The notes under the pieces: generated by a model
Databases searched by the model: none
What the model was told of the DNA's origin: nothing
Seen by the model: only the letters and a program-made list of their open reading frames with translations
Source of the DNA: JAVXAG01 sp036660615
GTDB lineage: Bacteria; Bacillota; Clostridia; Peptostreptococcales; Anaerovoracaceae
Direction of reading: 5' to 3'
Assembly (NCBI GenBank): GCA_036660615.1
Contig: JAVXAG010000007.1
Coordinates: forward strand, 1-30,646
DNA: 30,646 bases
Made by a program: the position numbers and the translations under genes
Shown here: positions 1 through 7,722 of the stretch, piece by piece
Position numbering within the stretch: the first letter of the stretch is position 1
How the letters are laid out: each line of letters starts with the position of its first letter

Positions 1-47
1 AAAAATCAACAATAAATACACAATCCAATGTCTTGTGTGTATCTTTT

Positions 48-81
48 TTGCAACAGAGTTTGATTTAACAAACTATTGCAA
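48..81. repeat. Stem-loop near the left window edge
   Basis: TTGCAA (48-53) and AGTTTG (57-62) are mirrored by CAAACT (69-74) and TTGCAA (76-81) around the loop ATTTAA. No T-tract follows on either strand in the correct position, so it is not an intrinsic terminator. It lies in sequence that resembles the right edge of the window. Confidence 0.45.
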
Positions 82-100
82 TGGTATTACTCTTCGTGAT

Positions 101-193
101 GACCCGACTTTTTCATTTCTGAAAATTAGGGGCGTTTTTGGACGTATATTAGGGATAAATGCCCCGACTTTTTCACTTCTCAATATTAGGGGC
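101..193 (+). repeat. Palindromic repeat pair, orientation A (copies at 101-133 and 161-193)
   Basis: Two 33-bp units start exactly 60 bp apart, separated by a 27-bp unlike spacer. Each has the form GCCCCGACTTTTTCA-(about 10 nt)-TTAGGGGC. The first copy has GACCC instead of GCCCC at its left end. The ends form a GCCCC/GGGGC stem, which extends to ATGCCCC/GGGGCAT in the second copy, with an AT-rich, partly paired interior. The same family recurs in inverted orientation at 285-377. I do not recognise it as a named element. Confidence 0.75.
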
Positions 194-284
194 ATGAATC
201 GGTGGATTTTATTGTGAAAGTCTATCTAATTGTCAACAAATGTAAGGATGTTTTCCATATTTTTACAATAATCACCATTAGGAT

Positions 285-377
285 GCCCCTGATTTTCAAA
301 ACTCAGATATTCGGGGCATTTCCAGTCTAAAAACATCGAAATATGCCCCTGATTTTCAAAACTCAAATATTCGGGGC
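285..377 (-). repeat. Palindromic repeat pair, orientation B (copies at 285-317 and 345-377)
   Basis: Two 33-bp units again start exactly 60 bp apart with a 27-bp spacer. On the plus strand each reads GCCCCTGATTTTCAAAACTC-(8 nt)-CGGGGC, and they differ at one position. Reverse complemented, they belong to the same family as the copies at 101-193. Both have ATGCCCC/GGGGCAT ends, so each can fold as a hairpin. Copy 4 is also flanked by the inverted octamers GTCTAAAA (326-333) and TTTTAGAC (379-386). Confidence 0.75.
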
Positions 378-479
378 ATTTTAGACTTTTTTGCCACGAC
401 TTCCCGACTATTTTGCCGCGGCACCCCAGCATCCCAACATTTCGACGCAACGACATCTCCACAGTTGACTAAGAACAGT

Positions 480-510
480 AAAAAAAATATCAGGCAGTGT
501 GATTACTGCC
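480..510 (-). terminator. Intrinsic terminator of the cobalamin operon
   Basis: Read on the minus strand, about 10 bases after the cbiC stop codon, the sequence is GGCAGT-AATCAC-ACTGCC, a perfect 6-bp stem with a 6-nt loop (493-510). After a short TGATA it is followed by a run of eight T (480-487). Position, stem and T-tract fit Rho-independent termination of the 19-gene operon. Confidence 0.85.
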
Positions 511-519
511 CAATATATA

Positions 520-1143
520 TTAGTCCATATTGTATAAAAGTGCATTGCAGATAGCTGCTGCAATGTTGCTGCCACCTTTTCGTCCTCGCGCCACTATACA
601 GGGTTTACCAAGGTCAATTATGTGTTCTTTTGATTCGACAACATTGACAAAGCCTACGGGAACGCCAATAATTACACAAGGATCAAGCTGTCCTTTATTT
701 ACTAAGTCGCAAATTGATAATAAGGCAGTTGGAGCATTGCCGATGGCAAAGATTAGCGGTTTGCCTAACCTACTTGCCTTTTCCATGCTGACTAGAGATC
801 GCGTAACACCTCTTGCCTTTGCTTCCGCTGCTACATCTTCATCAGCAATGAAACAATATACTTCTCCGCCGTATTCAGCTAGACGCTTTTTGTTGATTCC
901 AGACTTGCCCATTTGCGTGTCAGTGATAATACAAGCACCATTTCTTATAGCTTTCTTGGCAATATCCACTACATCGTCAGAAAAGTATAGACTGTCAGCA
1001 TACTCAAAATCCGCAGATGTATGGATACACCTTTTTACAATAGCTTCATGCCGAGGATCTATTTTCTTGTCGCCTAATATTTCAGTGATTATTTCAAAAC
1101 TTTTCTTCTCAATTTGATCAGGCTTTATGTTTTCTATCTTCAT
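520..1143 (-). CDS. cbiC: Cobalt-precorrin-8 methylmutase
   Basis: The 207-residue product matches the CbiC/CobH family in length and sequence. This enzyme moves the C11 methyl group of cobalt-precorrin-8 to C12, giving cobyrinate. The expected active-site histidine lies in RCIHTSADFEY (His41). The segments TDTQMGKSGI, IGNAPTAL and ARGRKGGSNIAA are characteristic family blocks. It is the last gene of the operon. Its ATG overlaps the stop of the adenosyltransferase gene by one base, with AAAGGA as a likely ribosome binding site inside the upstream gene. A terminator follows directly. Its separation from the other ring-modifying genes (cbiD to cbiJ at the other end) is a matter of operon order only. 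The assignment is secure. Confidence 0.95.
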   Translation of the reverse strand: MKIENIKPDQIEKKSFEIITEILGDKKIDPRHEAIVKRCIHTSADFEYADSLYFSDDVVDIAKKAIRNGACIITDTQMGKSGINKKRLAEYGGEVYCFIADEDVAAEAKARGVTRSLVSMEKASRLGKPLIFAIGNAPTALLSICDLVNKGQLDPCVIIGVPVGFVNVVESKEHIIDLGKPCIVARGRKGGSNIAAAICNALLYNMD

Positions 1144-1679
1144 TATTTTTCAATTCCTTTTCTTGCAGGGATACCTTCGTCATATGGATGCTTTACCTTA
1201 TCAATTCTTGAAACATAGTTGGCAAGATCAATTAGTCTGTCAGATGGATTTCTTCCAGTCATAACAACTTCTAGCTCATCAGGTCTGTTCTTTAAAAAAT
1301 CAACAATAACATCTTCATCAAGAAGACCAGCTTCAATAGCACCAAGACATTCGTCAATAACTAACATATCATATTTATCGTTTTGGAGCATTTCTACAAC
1401 AGCAGCAAACTCCTTAGCGCTTTTGTCTCTAACTTCCTTCTTTTCTTCCTCAGTCATCTGAAAAGAAAACTTTTTGATTGGCGTGGTGCCAACAATTTCA
1501 ATCCCTGGTAAAGTCCTAAGAACATTTAGTTCACTGCTTTTTCCATCCTTTAGAAACTGCATAAACAAAACATGCAAACCATATCCACATGCCCTAACAG
1601 TCAAACCTACTGAACAAGTAGTTTTTCCTTTTCCATCACCACAGTAAATGTGAACCAATCCTAAATTATTTTTTTCCAT
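1143..1679 (-). CDS. cobO: Cob(I)yrinic acid a,c-diamide adenosyltransferase (CobA/CobO/BtuR type)
   Basis: This 178-residue ATP:corrinoid adenosyltransferase attaches the upper 5'-deoxyadenosyl ligand to cob(I)alamin-type corrinoids. The P-loop GDGKGKTT is at residues 14-21, and LVIDECLGAIEAG and VVMTGRNPSDRLI are family blocks. The length fits the compact BtuR/CobO family rather than the PduO or EutT types. It follows cbiP by 5 bases with a GGGAG ribosome binding site and precedes cbiC with a one-base overlap. In a de novo pathway the likely substrate is cobyrinate a,c-diamide made by CbiA, although members often accept several corrinoids. Names in use are cobO, cobA and btuR. I use cobO because another domain in this operon carries the CobA methyltransferase name. 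Confidence 0.94.
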   Translation of the reverse strand: MEKNNLGLVHIYCGDGKGKTTCSVGLTVRACGYGLHVLFMQFLKDGKSSELNVLRTLPGIEIVGTTPIKKFSFQMTEEEKKEVRDKSAKEFAAVVEMLQNDKYDMLVIDECLGAIEAGLLDEDVIVDFLKNRPDELEVVMTGRNPSDRLIDLANYVSRIDKVKHPYDEGIPARKGIEK

Positions 1680-1684
1680 AATAT

Positions 1685-3133
1685 TTACTCCCTTATCAAA
1701 CTATACAACAAATCCATATTCAGAGATTTTCTCAAACCATCTGCTAAAATGTCATATTGGCTTTGTTTGTACTCTTCTATATCAAACGCTTTTACGTTGG
1801 AAAAGTCAAGTCCTTTTTCTTTCAGCAATGCTTCAACAATAGACTTAGCAATTCCTTCCTTATCAAATATACCATGAATATACGTTCCGTAAACATTTTC
1901 TTCACTAATAATATTTCCCGACACTCCAGAAACACCCATATGAATTTCGTAGCCTTGGTACTCTTGCCCTGATAATTTGCTAAAAATACCATCAACTTCC
2001 GATAAAATACCATTTGACGCAGTCCTAACTTTTTGATCTTCAAATACAGTACTATGTGGCAATAAGCCGATTCCTGACATTGTGCCACCATGTTCAACAC
2101 CGTTTGGATCAGATAAAGATTGCCCCAGCATTTGATAGCCACCGCAGATACCCATAATTGGTTTGTTCTTTGAGTGGTGCTTTAGGATAGATGCTTCAAG
2201 ACCTGATTGTCTCAGCCATAACAAGTCTGACATTGTATTCTTTGTGCCAGGCAAAATGATAAGATCTGGATCGTCTAGTTCGCCAACAGAACCAACATAC
2301 CTAACATTTACCCCTTCAATATATTCAAATGGATTAAAATCAGTAAAATTGGAAATCCTTGGCACCCTTATTACCGCAATATCTACTAAGGCTTCACCCT
2401 TTCTGTTGCTGAATCTGTCCGTCAAGCTGTCCTCGTCGTCTACATCAAGTTTCATATATGGAACAACTCCCATAACTGGCACTTTTATTATATCTTCCAG
2501 CATTTTGTTGCCCGGCTCAAGCAAAGTTTGGTCTCCCCTAAATTTATTGATTATAACGCCTTTTACCCTTTGACGTTCTTCATCATCAAATAACAGCATC
2601 GTACCAGCTAGAGAGGCAAATACACCACCTCTGTCAATATCTCCTACAATAAGTACAGGTGCATCAGCCATCTTTGCCATACCCATATTTACCAAATCAT
2701 CGTCCTTTAGGTTTATTTCTGCAGGGCTACCAGCACCTTCTAGAACAATAACATCATATTCACTGGCAAGACTATCATAAGCAGATTTTACACTTTCCTT
2801 GAAAATCTTCTTCTTTTCGTAAAACTCTTTGGCTGATATGTTTCCATATACTTCACCATTGACTATAACCTGTGAACCTTGGTCACTTGTGGGTTTTAAT
2901 AAAACTGGATTCATTCTTACATCAGGAGCAACACAGCAAGCTTCCGCCTGCATTACCTGCGCCCTACCCATTTCCAAGCCGTCTTCAGTAATAAAAGAAT
3001 TTAATGCCATATTTTGAGCTTTGAATGGTGCTACCTTATATCCATCTTGGTACAGAATCCTACAAATCCCTGCCACCAACAAGCTTTTACCTGCATTTGA
3101 GCAAGTACCTTGTATCATAATTGATTTAGCCAT
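1685..3133 (-). CDS. cbiP: Adenosylcobyric acid synthase, glutamine-hydrolysing
   Basis: The 482-residue product is a full-length CbiP/CobQ, which amidates side chains b, d, e and g of adenosylcobyrinate a,c-diamide to give adenosylcobyric acid. The N-terminal ATP-dependent synthetase domain opens with the P-loop-like GTCSNAGKS (residues 9-17). The C-terminal class I glutamine amidotransferase domain has the nucleophile in GICGGYQMLG (Cys330) and a histidine in GTYIHGIFD near residue 420. The start has a clear GGAGG ribosome binding site and overlaps the end of cobD by 8 bases, suggesting translational coupling. CbiA, the related a,c-diamide synthase, is encoded upstream in the same operon. 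The assignment is secure. Confidence 0.96.
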   Translation of the reverse strand: MAKSIMIQGTCSNAGKSLLVAGICRILYQDGYKVAPFKAQNMALNSFITEDGLEMGRAQVMQAEACCVAPDVRMNPVLLKPTSDQGSQVIVNGEVYGNISAKEFYEKKKIFKESVKSAYDSLASEYDVIVLEGAGSPAEINLKDDDLVNMGMAKMADAPVLIVGDIDRGGVFASLAGTMLLFDDEERQRVKGVIINKFRGDQTLLEPGNKMLEDIIKVPVMGVVPYMKLDVDDEDSLTDRFSNRKGEALVDIAVIRVPRISNFTDFNPFEYIEGVNVRYVGSVGELDDPDLIILPGTKNTMSDLLWLRQSGLEASILKHHSKNKPIMGICGGYQMLGQSLSDPNGVEHGGTMSGIGLLPHSTVFEDQKVRTASNGILSEVDGIFSKLSGQEYQGYEIHMGVSGVSGNIISEENVYGTYIHGIFDKEGIAKSIVEALLKEKGLDFSNVKAFDIEEYKQSQYDILADGLRKSLNMDLLYSLIRE

Positions 3134-4193
3134 TTAGTCCTCCGTTTTTCTCATTCAATATTTTTTCAAGACAATCAATAAAATATTGGTTTTCTTCATT
3201 TGTTCTCACTGCTATGCGATAATAGTTTTCGTCAAGAGTTATGTAATTTGAACAACTTCTGAGCAAAATATTATATTTACTAAATTCCTTACACAAGTCA
3301 ATATCACTCCAGAAGAAAATATAATTTGCCATAGAATTATAGGTTTTTACACCTAATCTTGACATCTCATTCAAAAGAAATTTTCTATTTGTATCAATAT
3401 ATAACTTTGTTTCCCTTACAAAATCCTGCAATTTTAAGGCGGCAACACCTGCCTTTGAGGCAATAGTTGAAACCGACCATGGCTGCAGCGTCTGATTTAT
3501 TGTATTTGCAATGTTTACATCACCACATACCGAATAGCCTAATCTTACCCCTGCCATTGCATATATTTTTGTAAACGCTTTCAAAATAATTACATTTTTT
3601 AAAGAATCAATTTTATCTATTATTGCATACTTTTCTTCTTCAAGTAAAAACTCTGTAAAACACTCGTCTACTACTAAAATCGTATTATTTTCTTTGCATC
3701 TTTCAGCAAGACTTAACATAAATTCTCGGCAGATTGGAATTCCCGTCGGGTTATTCGGATTACATATAAACATCATATCGTATCCGCTATCAATAACTTT
3801 CAGCAAACCTTCATCTACAACAAATCCATTTGTTTCTTTTAATATATAATGATTTGCCTGACAATCCACAATTTCCAGTGCTTCCTCATATTCAGAAAAA
3901 GTAGGAGAAATAATTAGCGCTTTCTTAGGCTTTAGACCTAAGGCAATCCTAAATATTATGTCCGCTGCCCCATTGCCACAGCAAATTTTTTCCCAGGAAA
4001 TATTGTGAAATTCCCCAAGTGCTTTTGCCAATTCCCTGTTTAGGGTATCTGGATAACTCTGGTATTTGTCTATGTTATCTATTATCGCCTGCTTGACTTC
4101 CATTGGCATGCCAAGTGGGTTTAGATTTGCCGAAAAATCAAAAACTTTGTGGTCATACTTATAAATATTTCCACCATGAACTTCTTTTATCAT
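3126..4193 (-). CDS. cobD: L-threonine-O-3-phosphate decarboxylase, PLP-dependent
   Basis: This is a 355-residue fold-type I PLP enzyme of the CobD family. It converts L-threonine phosphate to (R)-1-aminopropan-2-yl phosphate, the linker between corrin ring and nucleotide loop. Visible features are the N-terminal HGGN, FSANLNPLG (about residues 20-28), the NPNNPTG block (residues 145-151), VVDECFTEF, and the predicted Schiff-base lysine in AFTKIYAMAGVRLGY (Lys209). The first of these distinguish it from histidinol-phosphate aminotransferase, the closest alternative. It lies directly after cbiB, whose enzyme uses its product, with a 4-base ATGA overlap. No threonine kinase gene (pduX-like) is visible in the window. 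Confidence 0.93.
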   Translation of the reverse strand: MIKEVHGGNIYKYDHKVFDFSANLNPLGMPMEVKQAIIDNIDKYQSYPDTLNRELAKALGEFHNISWEKICCGNGAADIIFRIALGLKPKKALIISPTFSEYEEALEIVDCQANHYILKETNGFVVDEGLLKVIDSGYDMMFICNPNNPTGIPICREFMLSLAERCKENNTILVVDECFTEFLLEEEKYAIIDKIDSLKNVIILKAFTKIYAMAGVRLGYSVCGDVNIANTINQTLQPWSVSTIASKAGVAALKLQDFVRETKLYIDTNRKFLLNEMSRLGVKTYNSMANYIFFWSDIDLCKEFSKYNILLRSCSNYITLDENYYRIAVRTNEENQYFIDCLEKILNEKNGGLNG

Positions 4194-5155
4194 AATAATG
4201 TCACCGCTACAATCCTTATCCCTAAAAATATAATCAAACCCAAAATTGCCGAAACATACATCAGTTTGTTTGTTGTTACAATATCATCAGGTTTTATTTC
4301 TCTATTTGGATCACCTATTTTTTTCTTTTTATATAGTTTTCCAAAATAAAATGCATCTCCAGCTAGTTGGACATTTAATGCCCCTGCACAGGCAGACTCA
4401 GGCTTTCCGCTGTTTGGACTAGCGTGGTTTTTTCTGTCTCTCTTGTATATCCTAAAAGCATTCTTATAGTCAAGCTTTGCAAAGACAGCGCCAACTATCA
4501 TAAGCCAACCCGTAAGTATAGCTGGAATAAAATTTAGAATATCATCAACTATTGCTGAAAATTTCCCAAAGTTTATGTATTTGTCGTTTTTATAGCCCAC
4601 CATAGAATCCAATGTGTTTACACCTTTATATAAAAATCCTAAAGGCGCACCGCCAATTAGCATAAATATCATAGGAGCAATTACACCATCAGACGTGTTT
4701 TCTGCTACGGTTTCAACTACTGCTTTAGTAATCTGAGTGGAATCAAGGTTTTCTGTATCCCTTCCCACTATCCAAGACAAATATTTTCTTGAGTTTTCCA
4801 TATCGTCTATTTTCAAGTACTTATAAACTCTCAAACTTTCGGTTTTTAACGATTTTGTTGCGAATATTTCATAACAGAATATTATTTCAACAACAAATCC
4901 AACCCAAGGATTTATCATTTTTAGTCCCTTTAGAATAAAAAATGGTAACAAGAACGATACCGTCAACACAATTATATTGAGAAAAACACCACCGATAATT
5001 TCACCCATTTTGTTTTTCGGTAAAATCTTGCGAAGAATTTTTTCATTAATATCTATTAACCACCCGATAAATTGTATGGGATGAGGCAAAAAATGGGGAT
5101 CACCAAAGATTAAATCCAATATAAAGCCAATTAATACTGCCAGAACTATTTCCAT
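4190..5155 (-). CDS. cbiB: Adenosylcobinamide-phosphate synthase, membrane protein
   Basis: The 321-residue integral membrane protein of the CbiB/CobD(Pseudomonas) family joins aminopropanol phosphate to adenosylcobyric acid, giving adenosylcobinamide phosphate. The N-terminal hydrophobic segment leads into FGDPHFLPHPIQFIG, a family hallmark. Other blocks are TENTSDGVIAPM with LYKGVNTLDSMVGYKN, and PNSGKPESACAGAL near the C-terminal third. Several hydrophobic stretches, including the last 20 residues, are consistent with multiple membrane passes. It sits between cbiA (one-base overlap) and cobD (4-base overlap). It is the last recognisable step of cobinamide formation encoded here, since the nucleotide-loop genes are missing from the window. 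Confidence 0.95.
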   Translation of the reverse strand: MEIVLAVLIGFILDLIFGDPHFLPHPIQFIGWLIDINEKILRKILPKNKMGEIIGGVFLNIIVLTVSFLLPFFILKGLKMINPWVGFVVEIIFCYEIFATKSLKTESLRVYKYLKIDDMENSRKYLSWIVGRDTENLDSTQITKAVVETVAENTSDGVIAPMIFMLIGGAPLGFLYKGVNTLDSMVGYKNDKYINFGKFSAIVDDILNFIPAILTGWLMIVGAVFAKLDYKNAFRIYKRDRKNHASPNSGKPESACAGALNVQLAGDAFYFGKLYKKKKIGDPNREIKPDDIVTTNKLMYVSAILGLIIFLGIRIVAVTLL

Positions 5156-6519
5156 TAATTATCTCCCTTACAACGTCTTACAAAATTCCTTGCGAAATCA
5201 ATATTGCTCCAAAAATGCAGATGAGGATAACCTGCAAGAATATTTCCCTCAGAAACCATACACTGCCATGTCTTGCCACTTTCTTTAGTAGCTGTAAAAC
5301 AATCACCATAATTGTCTGCATCGCTGTAATGAAACTCATGACACTTGATCTTTTCACCTTTTTCGCAAAGAATATTATCTCTGTTTGCACAGAGCTCTTT
5401 GTAGCCAAAACGAACCAAGCCCTTTGTCATATGGAATGTTTCTGGGATTACTCCAACTACTGGGTGTTCTCCTTCTTCATCGGCTATATGTTTACCTAAA
5501 TACATAAACCCTCCACACTCTGCAAAAGTTGGTATTCCACTGTTTATTGCTACTTTTAAACTCTCCAACATGGATTTATTGCCGGCTAGCCCTTTGATAT
5601 TTTCCTCAGGGTAACCTCCACCTAAAATCAAACCATCTATTCCCTTTGGCACTTCCGAATCAGTCAGAGGCGAAAAGAACACAAGATTTGCACCAAGTTT
5701 TTTTAGAAGTTCAAAGTTATCTTCATAGTAAAAGCAGAATGCTTTATCTCTAGCAACACCAATATTTACAGTGCCTTCAATTTCTTTTTCAATTACTATG
5801 TCATCGTATGAGAATTTCTGTGAGTCTTTTGCCAAAGCCAAAATCCCATCAATATCCAAAGTTTTCTTTGCTACATCACCTAATGCTTGAGTTTTTTCCT
5901 TAATGTCGTCTATTTCATCTACAGTTACAAGTCCAAGATGTCTGCTACCAATTTCCGCTTCCTTAACTTTGGGCAAATAACCAAATACCTTTAGAGATGT
6001 TCTATTTTCAACCATATTCTTGTAAGTCAAATACATTCCATCTGAGCAGTTATTTAAAATTATGCCCTTTAGTTTATTTCTCTTGAATTCACTGTAACCG
6101 TTGATTTCTGCAATAAGTGAAAGACTTTTCCCTTTTACATCTACAACAAGAATCTGGTAAGTATCAGTTATCTGTGATATGTAATTTGCAGAGTATTTGT
6201 CGTCGTCGAAACCAAGTCCATCATACATTCCCATTACACCTTCAATTACAGCTACATCACAGCCTTTACTGTCTTCTGCCAAAAGGTATTTTACAGTTTC
6301 CTCACCACATAAATAAGCATCTAAATTTCTGGATTTTGTACCTATTATTTGGCTGTGAAACATTGGGTCAATATAGTCTGGGCCACATTTGAAACTAATT
6401 GTATTAAGTTGTTTATCCACCAAGGCTTTTAGAAGTGCGCAAGTTACCGTTGTCTTTCCACAACCGCTGCCTGTTCCAACTATCATTACTCTGGGAATAT
6501 TATTAACAAGTTGGTTCAT
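5155..6519 (-). CDS. cbiA: Cobyrinic acid a,c-diamide synthase, glutamine-hydrolysing
   Basis: The 454-residue CbiA amidates the a and c acetate side chains of cobyrinate using ATP and glutamine. The P-loop GTGSGCGKTT lies at residues 15-24, with KCGPDYIDPMFH shortly after, as in CbiA rather than CbiP. The C-terminal glutaminase domain has its nucleophile in FAECGGFMYLG (Cys335) and a late HFHYSDAD-like histidine segment. The start overlaps the end of cbiET by 17 bases and is preceded by GGAG at a good distance inside cbiET. The downstream gene is cbiB, with a one-base overlap. The assignment is secure. Confidence 0.96.
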   Translation of the reverse strand: MNQLVNNIPRVMIVGTGSGCGKTTVTCALLKALVDKQLNTISFKCGPDYIDPMFHSQIIGTKSRNLDAYLCGEETVKYLLAEDSKGCDVAVIEGVMGMYDGLGFDDDKYSANYISQITDTYQILVVDVKGKSLSLIAEINGYSEFKRNKLKGIILNNCSDGMYLTYKNMVENRTSLKVFGYLPKVKEAEIGSRHLGLVTVDEIDDIKEKTQALGDVAKKTLDIDGILALAKDSQKFSYDDIVIEKEIEGTVNIGVARDKAFCFYYEDNFELLKKLGANLVFFSPLTDSEVPKGIDGLILGGGYPEENIKGLAGNKSMLESLKVAINSGIPTFAECGGFMYLGKHIADEEGEHPVVGVIPETFHMTKGLVRFGYKELCANRDNILCEKGEKIKCHEFHYSDADNYGDCFTATKESGKTWQCMVSEGNILAGYPHLHFWSNIDFARNFVRRCKGDN

Positions 6520-7711
6520 TAGGTTTTGCTCCTTTTATAATGTAAACTGGATTTTCAGCTTTCATCAAATTATATCTTCCAAGTTTTTGTGCTTTTGAAA
6601 CGTTGATACAGATTGTTTCTGTTTCAAACTCAAGTTGCTCAAATAGTTTCGTCACCTCTGCAATTGTTTCTAGGGTGACAGCGTTTACTACCACTACAGT
6701 ATTTGGATTTTTAGCAAGTACTGTATCTAATATATCTTTTAGTTTTCCTGTACTTCCACCAATAAAGACTTTGTCAGCTGGTGGCAAATCCTCTATTCCC
6801 AAAGGTGCAACATTTTCAATTACTTTAATATTATATGCGCCACACTTTTCTATATTTTGGTGAATGAGTTCTATTGCATAATCTTCTTTTTCTATGGCAT
6901 ATACTGTACTCTCAAAACAACGTCTTGCCATTGCTACTGTCACTGAACCTGTTCCAGCGCCTATATCGTAGACAACATCAGTGGGAGCAATAGAAAGAGC
7001 CTCTACACTTAGATTTCTAATAGATTCCTTTGTCATAGGGCTTTTGCCTCTGATAAAATCGTCATCCGTTAATGGTGTATAATGGTTTACATAATTTTTA
7101 TTATTGACTACCAATACTGATAAGTCTTCAAAGACAAGGTCTGCCAGTTCTATAGGTGTTCCAGATACTATTCTTTCCGATGAAGAACCCAGATTTTCAC
7201 CTACACTGACTGTAACGCTGTCCATTCCAACTTCAATAAGTTCTCTGATAATATCATGGGCTTTCTCTGCGCCACCGGTCAAAGAAAAAACATTTTCATT
7301 ATAGCAGACATATGGAACTATGGATTTTTCCTTGCCATGGAGACTAACAAACTTCATATTTTCATATCCCATTTGAAGTTTTGCTGTAAAGTATTGAAAA
7401 CTGCTTATTCCGCTTATGAAATCCAATTCCACATTGGTTGTGACCAAACGCTTTATTGTAGATGCAATACTATAAAAGCCCACATCACCGGAAGCCACTA
7501 CACAAATATGGTTTTCTCCTTCTAAAGGATTGTTAATGTAATCTACGATTTCCATGACACCAAGAACCTTTATATTATTATTCAATTGGTTAATAGTTTT
7601 TTCTAGTCTCTTTGATGTCAAAACACAGTCTGCCGATACTATTTGGTCTGTTGCCACCTCAGTAAAAAACTTTTTTCCTGCAGGACCTGCGCCTACTACA
7701 CTAACTCTCAT
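6503..7711 (-). CDS. cbiET: Fused cobalt-precorrin-7 C5-methyltransferase / C15-methyltransferase (decarboxylating)
   Basis: This 402-residue two-domain protein matches CbiE plus CbiT, equivalent to CobL. Residues 1 to about 200 form the CbiE SAM-dependent tetrapyrrole methylase (VVGAGPAGKKF at the N-terminus, then ASGDVGFYSIA and SGISSFQYFTAKL). Residues from about 210 form the CbiT class I methyltransferase, with the SAM motif DIGAGTGSVTVA at 249-260. Together they methylate C5 and C15 and remove the C12 acetate carboxyl. CbiE and CbiT are separate in Salmonella, while fusion is common elsewhere. A strong GGGAGG ribosome binding site precedes the ATG. The gene lies 11 bases after cbiX and overlaps cbiA. 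Confidence 0.94.
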   Translation of the reverse strand: MRVSVVGAGPAGKKFFTEVATDQIVSADCVLTSKRLEKTINQLNNNIKVLGVMEIVDYINNPLEGENHICVVASGDVGFYSIASTIKRLVTTNVELDFISGISSFQYFTAKLQMGYENMKFVSLHGKEKSIVPYVCYNENVFSLTGGAEKAHDIIRELIEVGMDSVTVSVGENLGSSSERIVSGTPIELADLVFEDLSVLVVNNKNYVNHYTPLTDDDFIRGKSPMTKESIRNLSVEALSIAPTDVVYDIGAGTGSVTVAMARRCFESTVYAIEKEDYAIELIHQNIEKCGAYNIKVIENVAPLGIEDLPPADKVFIGGSTGKLKDILDTVLAKNPNTVVVVNAVTLETIAEVTKLFEQLEFETETICINVSKAQKLGRYNLMKAENPVYIIKGAKPNEPTC

Positions 7712-7722
7712 AAGAACCTCCC

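Larger units (their letters stand above)
1..479. other. Non-coding repeat-rich region downstream of the cobalamin operon
   Basis: I see no convincing gene in this stretch. It holds a stem-loop at 48-81, two inverted pairs of 33-bp palindromic repeats between 101 and 377, and a patch at 391-460 that is about 57% G+C by hand count, clearly above the surrounding AT-rich DNA. Short open frames exist on both strands (35-217 plus; 226-462 minus, GTG start), but neither has a convincing ribosome binding site. Their apparent amino-acid repeats only reflect the DNA repeats. The genes of the cobalamin operon end at 520, with a terminator at 480-510. Confidence 0.7.

Noticed and set aside
48..81. Intrinsic terminator at the left edge
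   Set aside because: The stem-loop is good but lacks a T-tract after it on either strand.
35..217. Plus-strand 60-codon open frame with repeated PTFSxLxIRG
   Set aside because: There is no convincing ribosome binding site, the peptide repeat mirrors the palindromic DNA repeat, and the frame is not kept in the inverted copies.
101..377. CRISPR array (33-bp repeats, 27-bp spacers)
   Set aside because: Only two copies occur per orientation, the orientations are opposite, repeats differ between pairs, the units are strongly palindromic, and no cas genes are nearby.
530..1117. Long plus-strand open frame (195 codons) opposite cbiC
   Set aside because: It is an antisense shadow of a secure gene, and the translation resembles no family.
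1822..2142. Second minus-strand frame inside cbiP (106 codons)
   Set aside because: It overlaps the glutaminase part of a well-conserved gene in another frame and shows no recognisable protein features.
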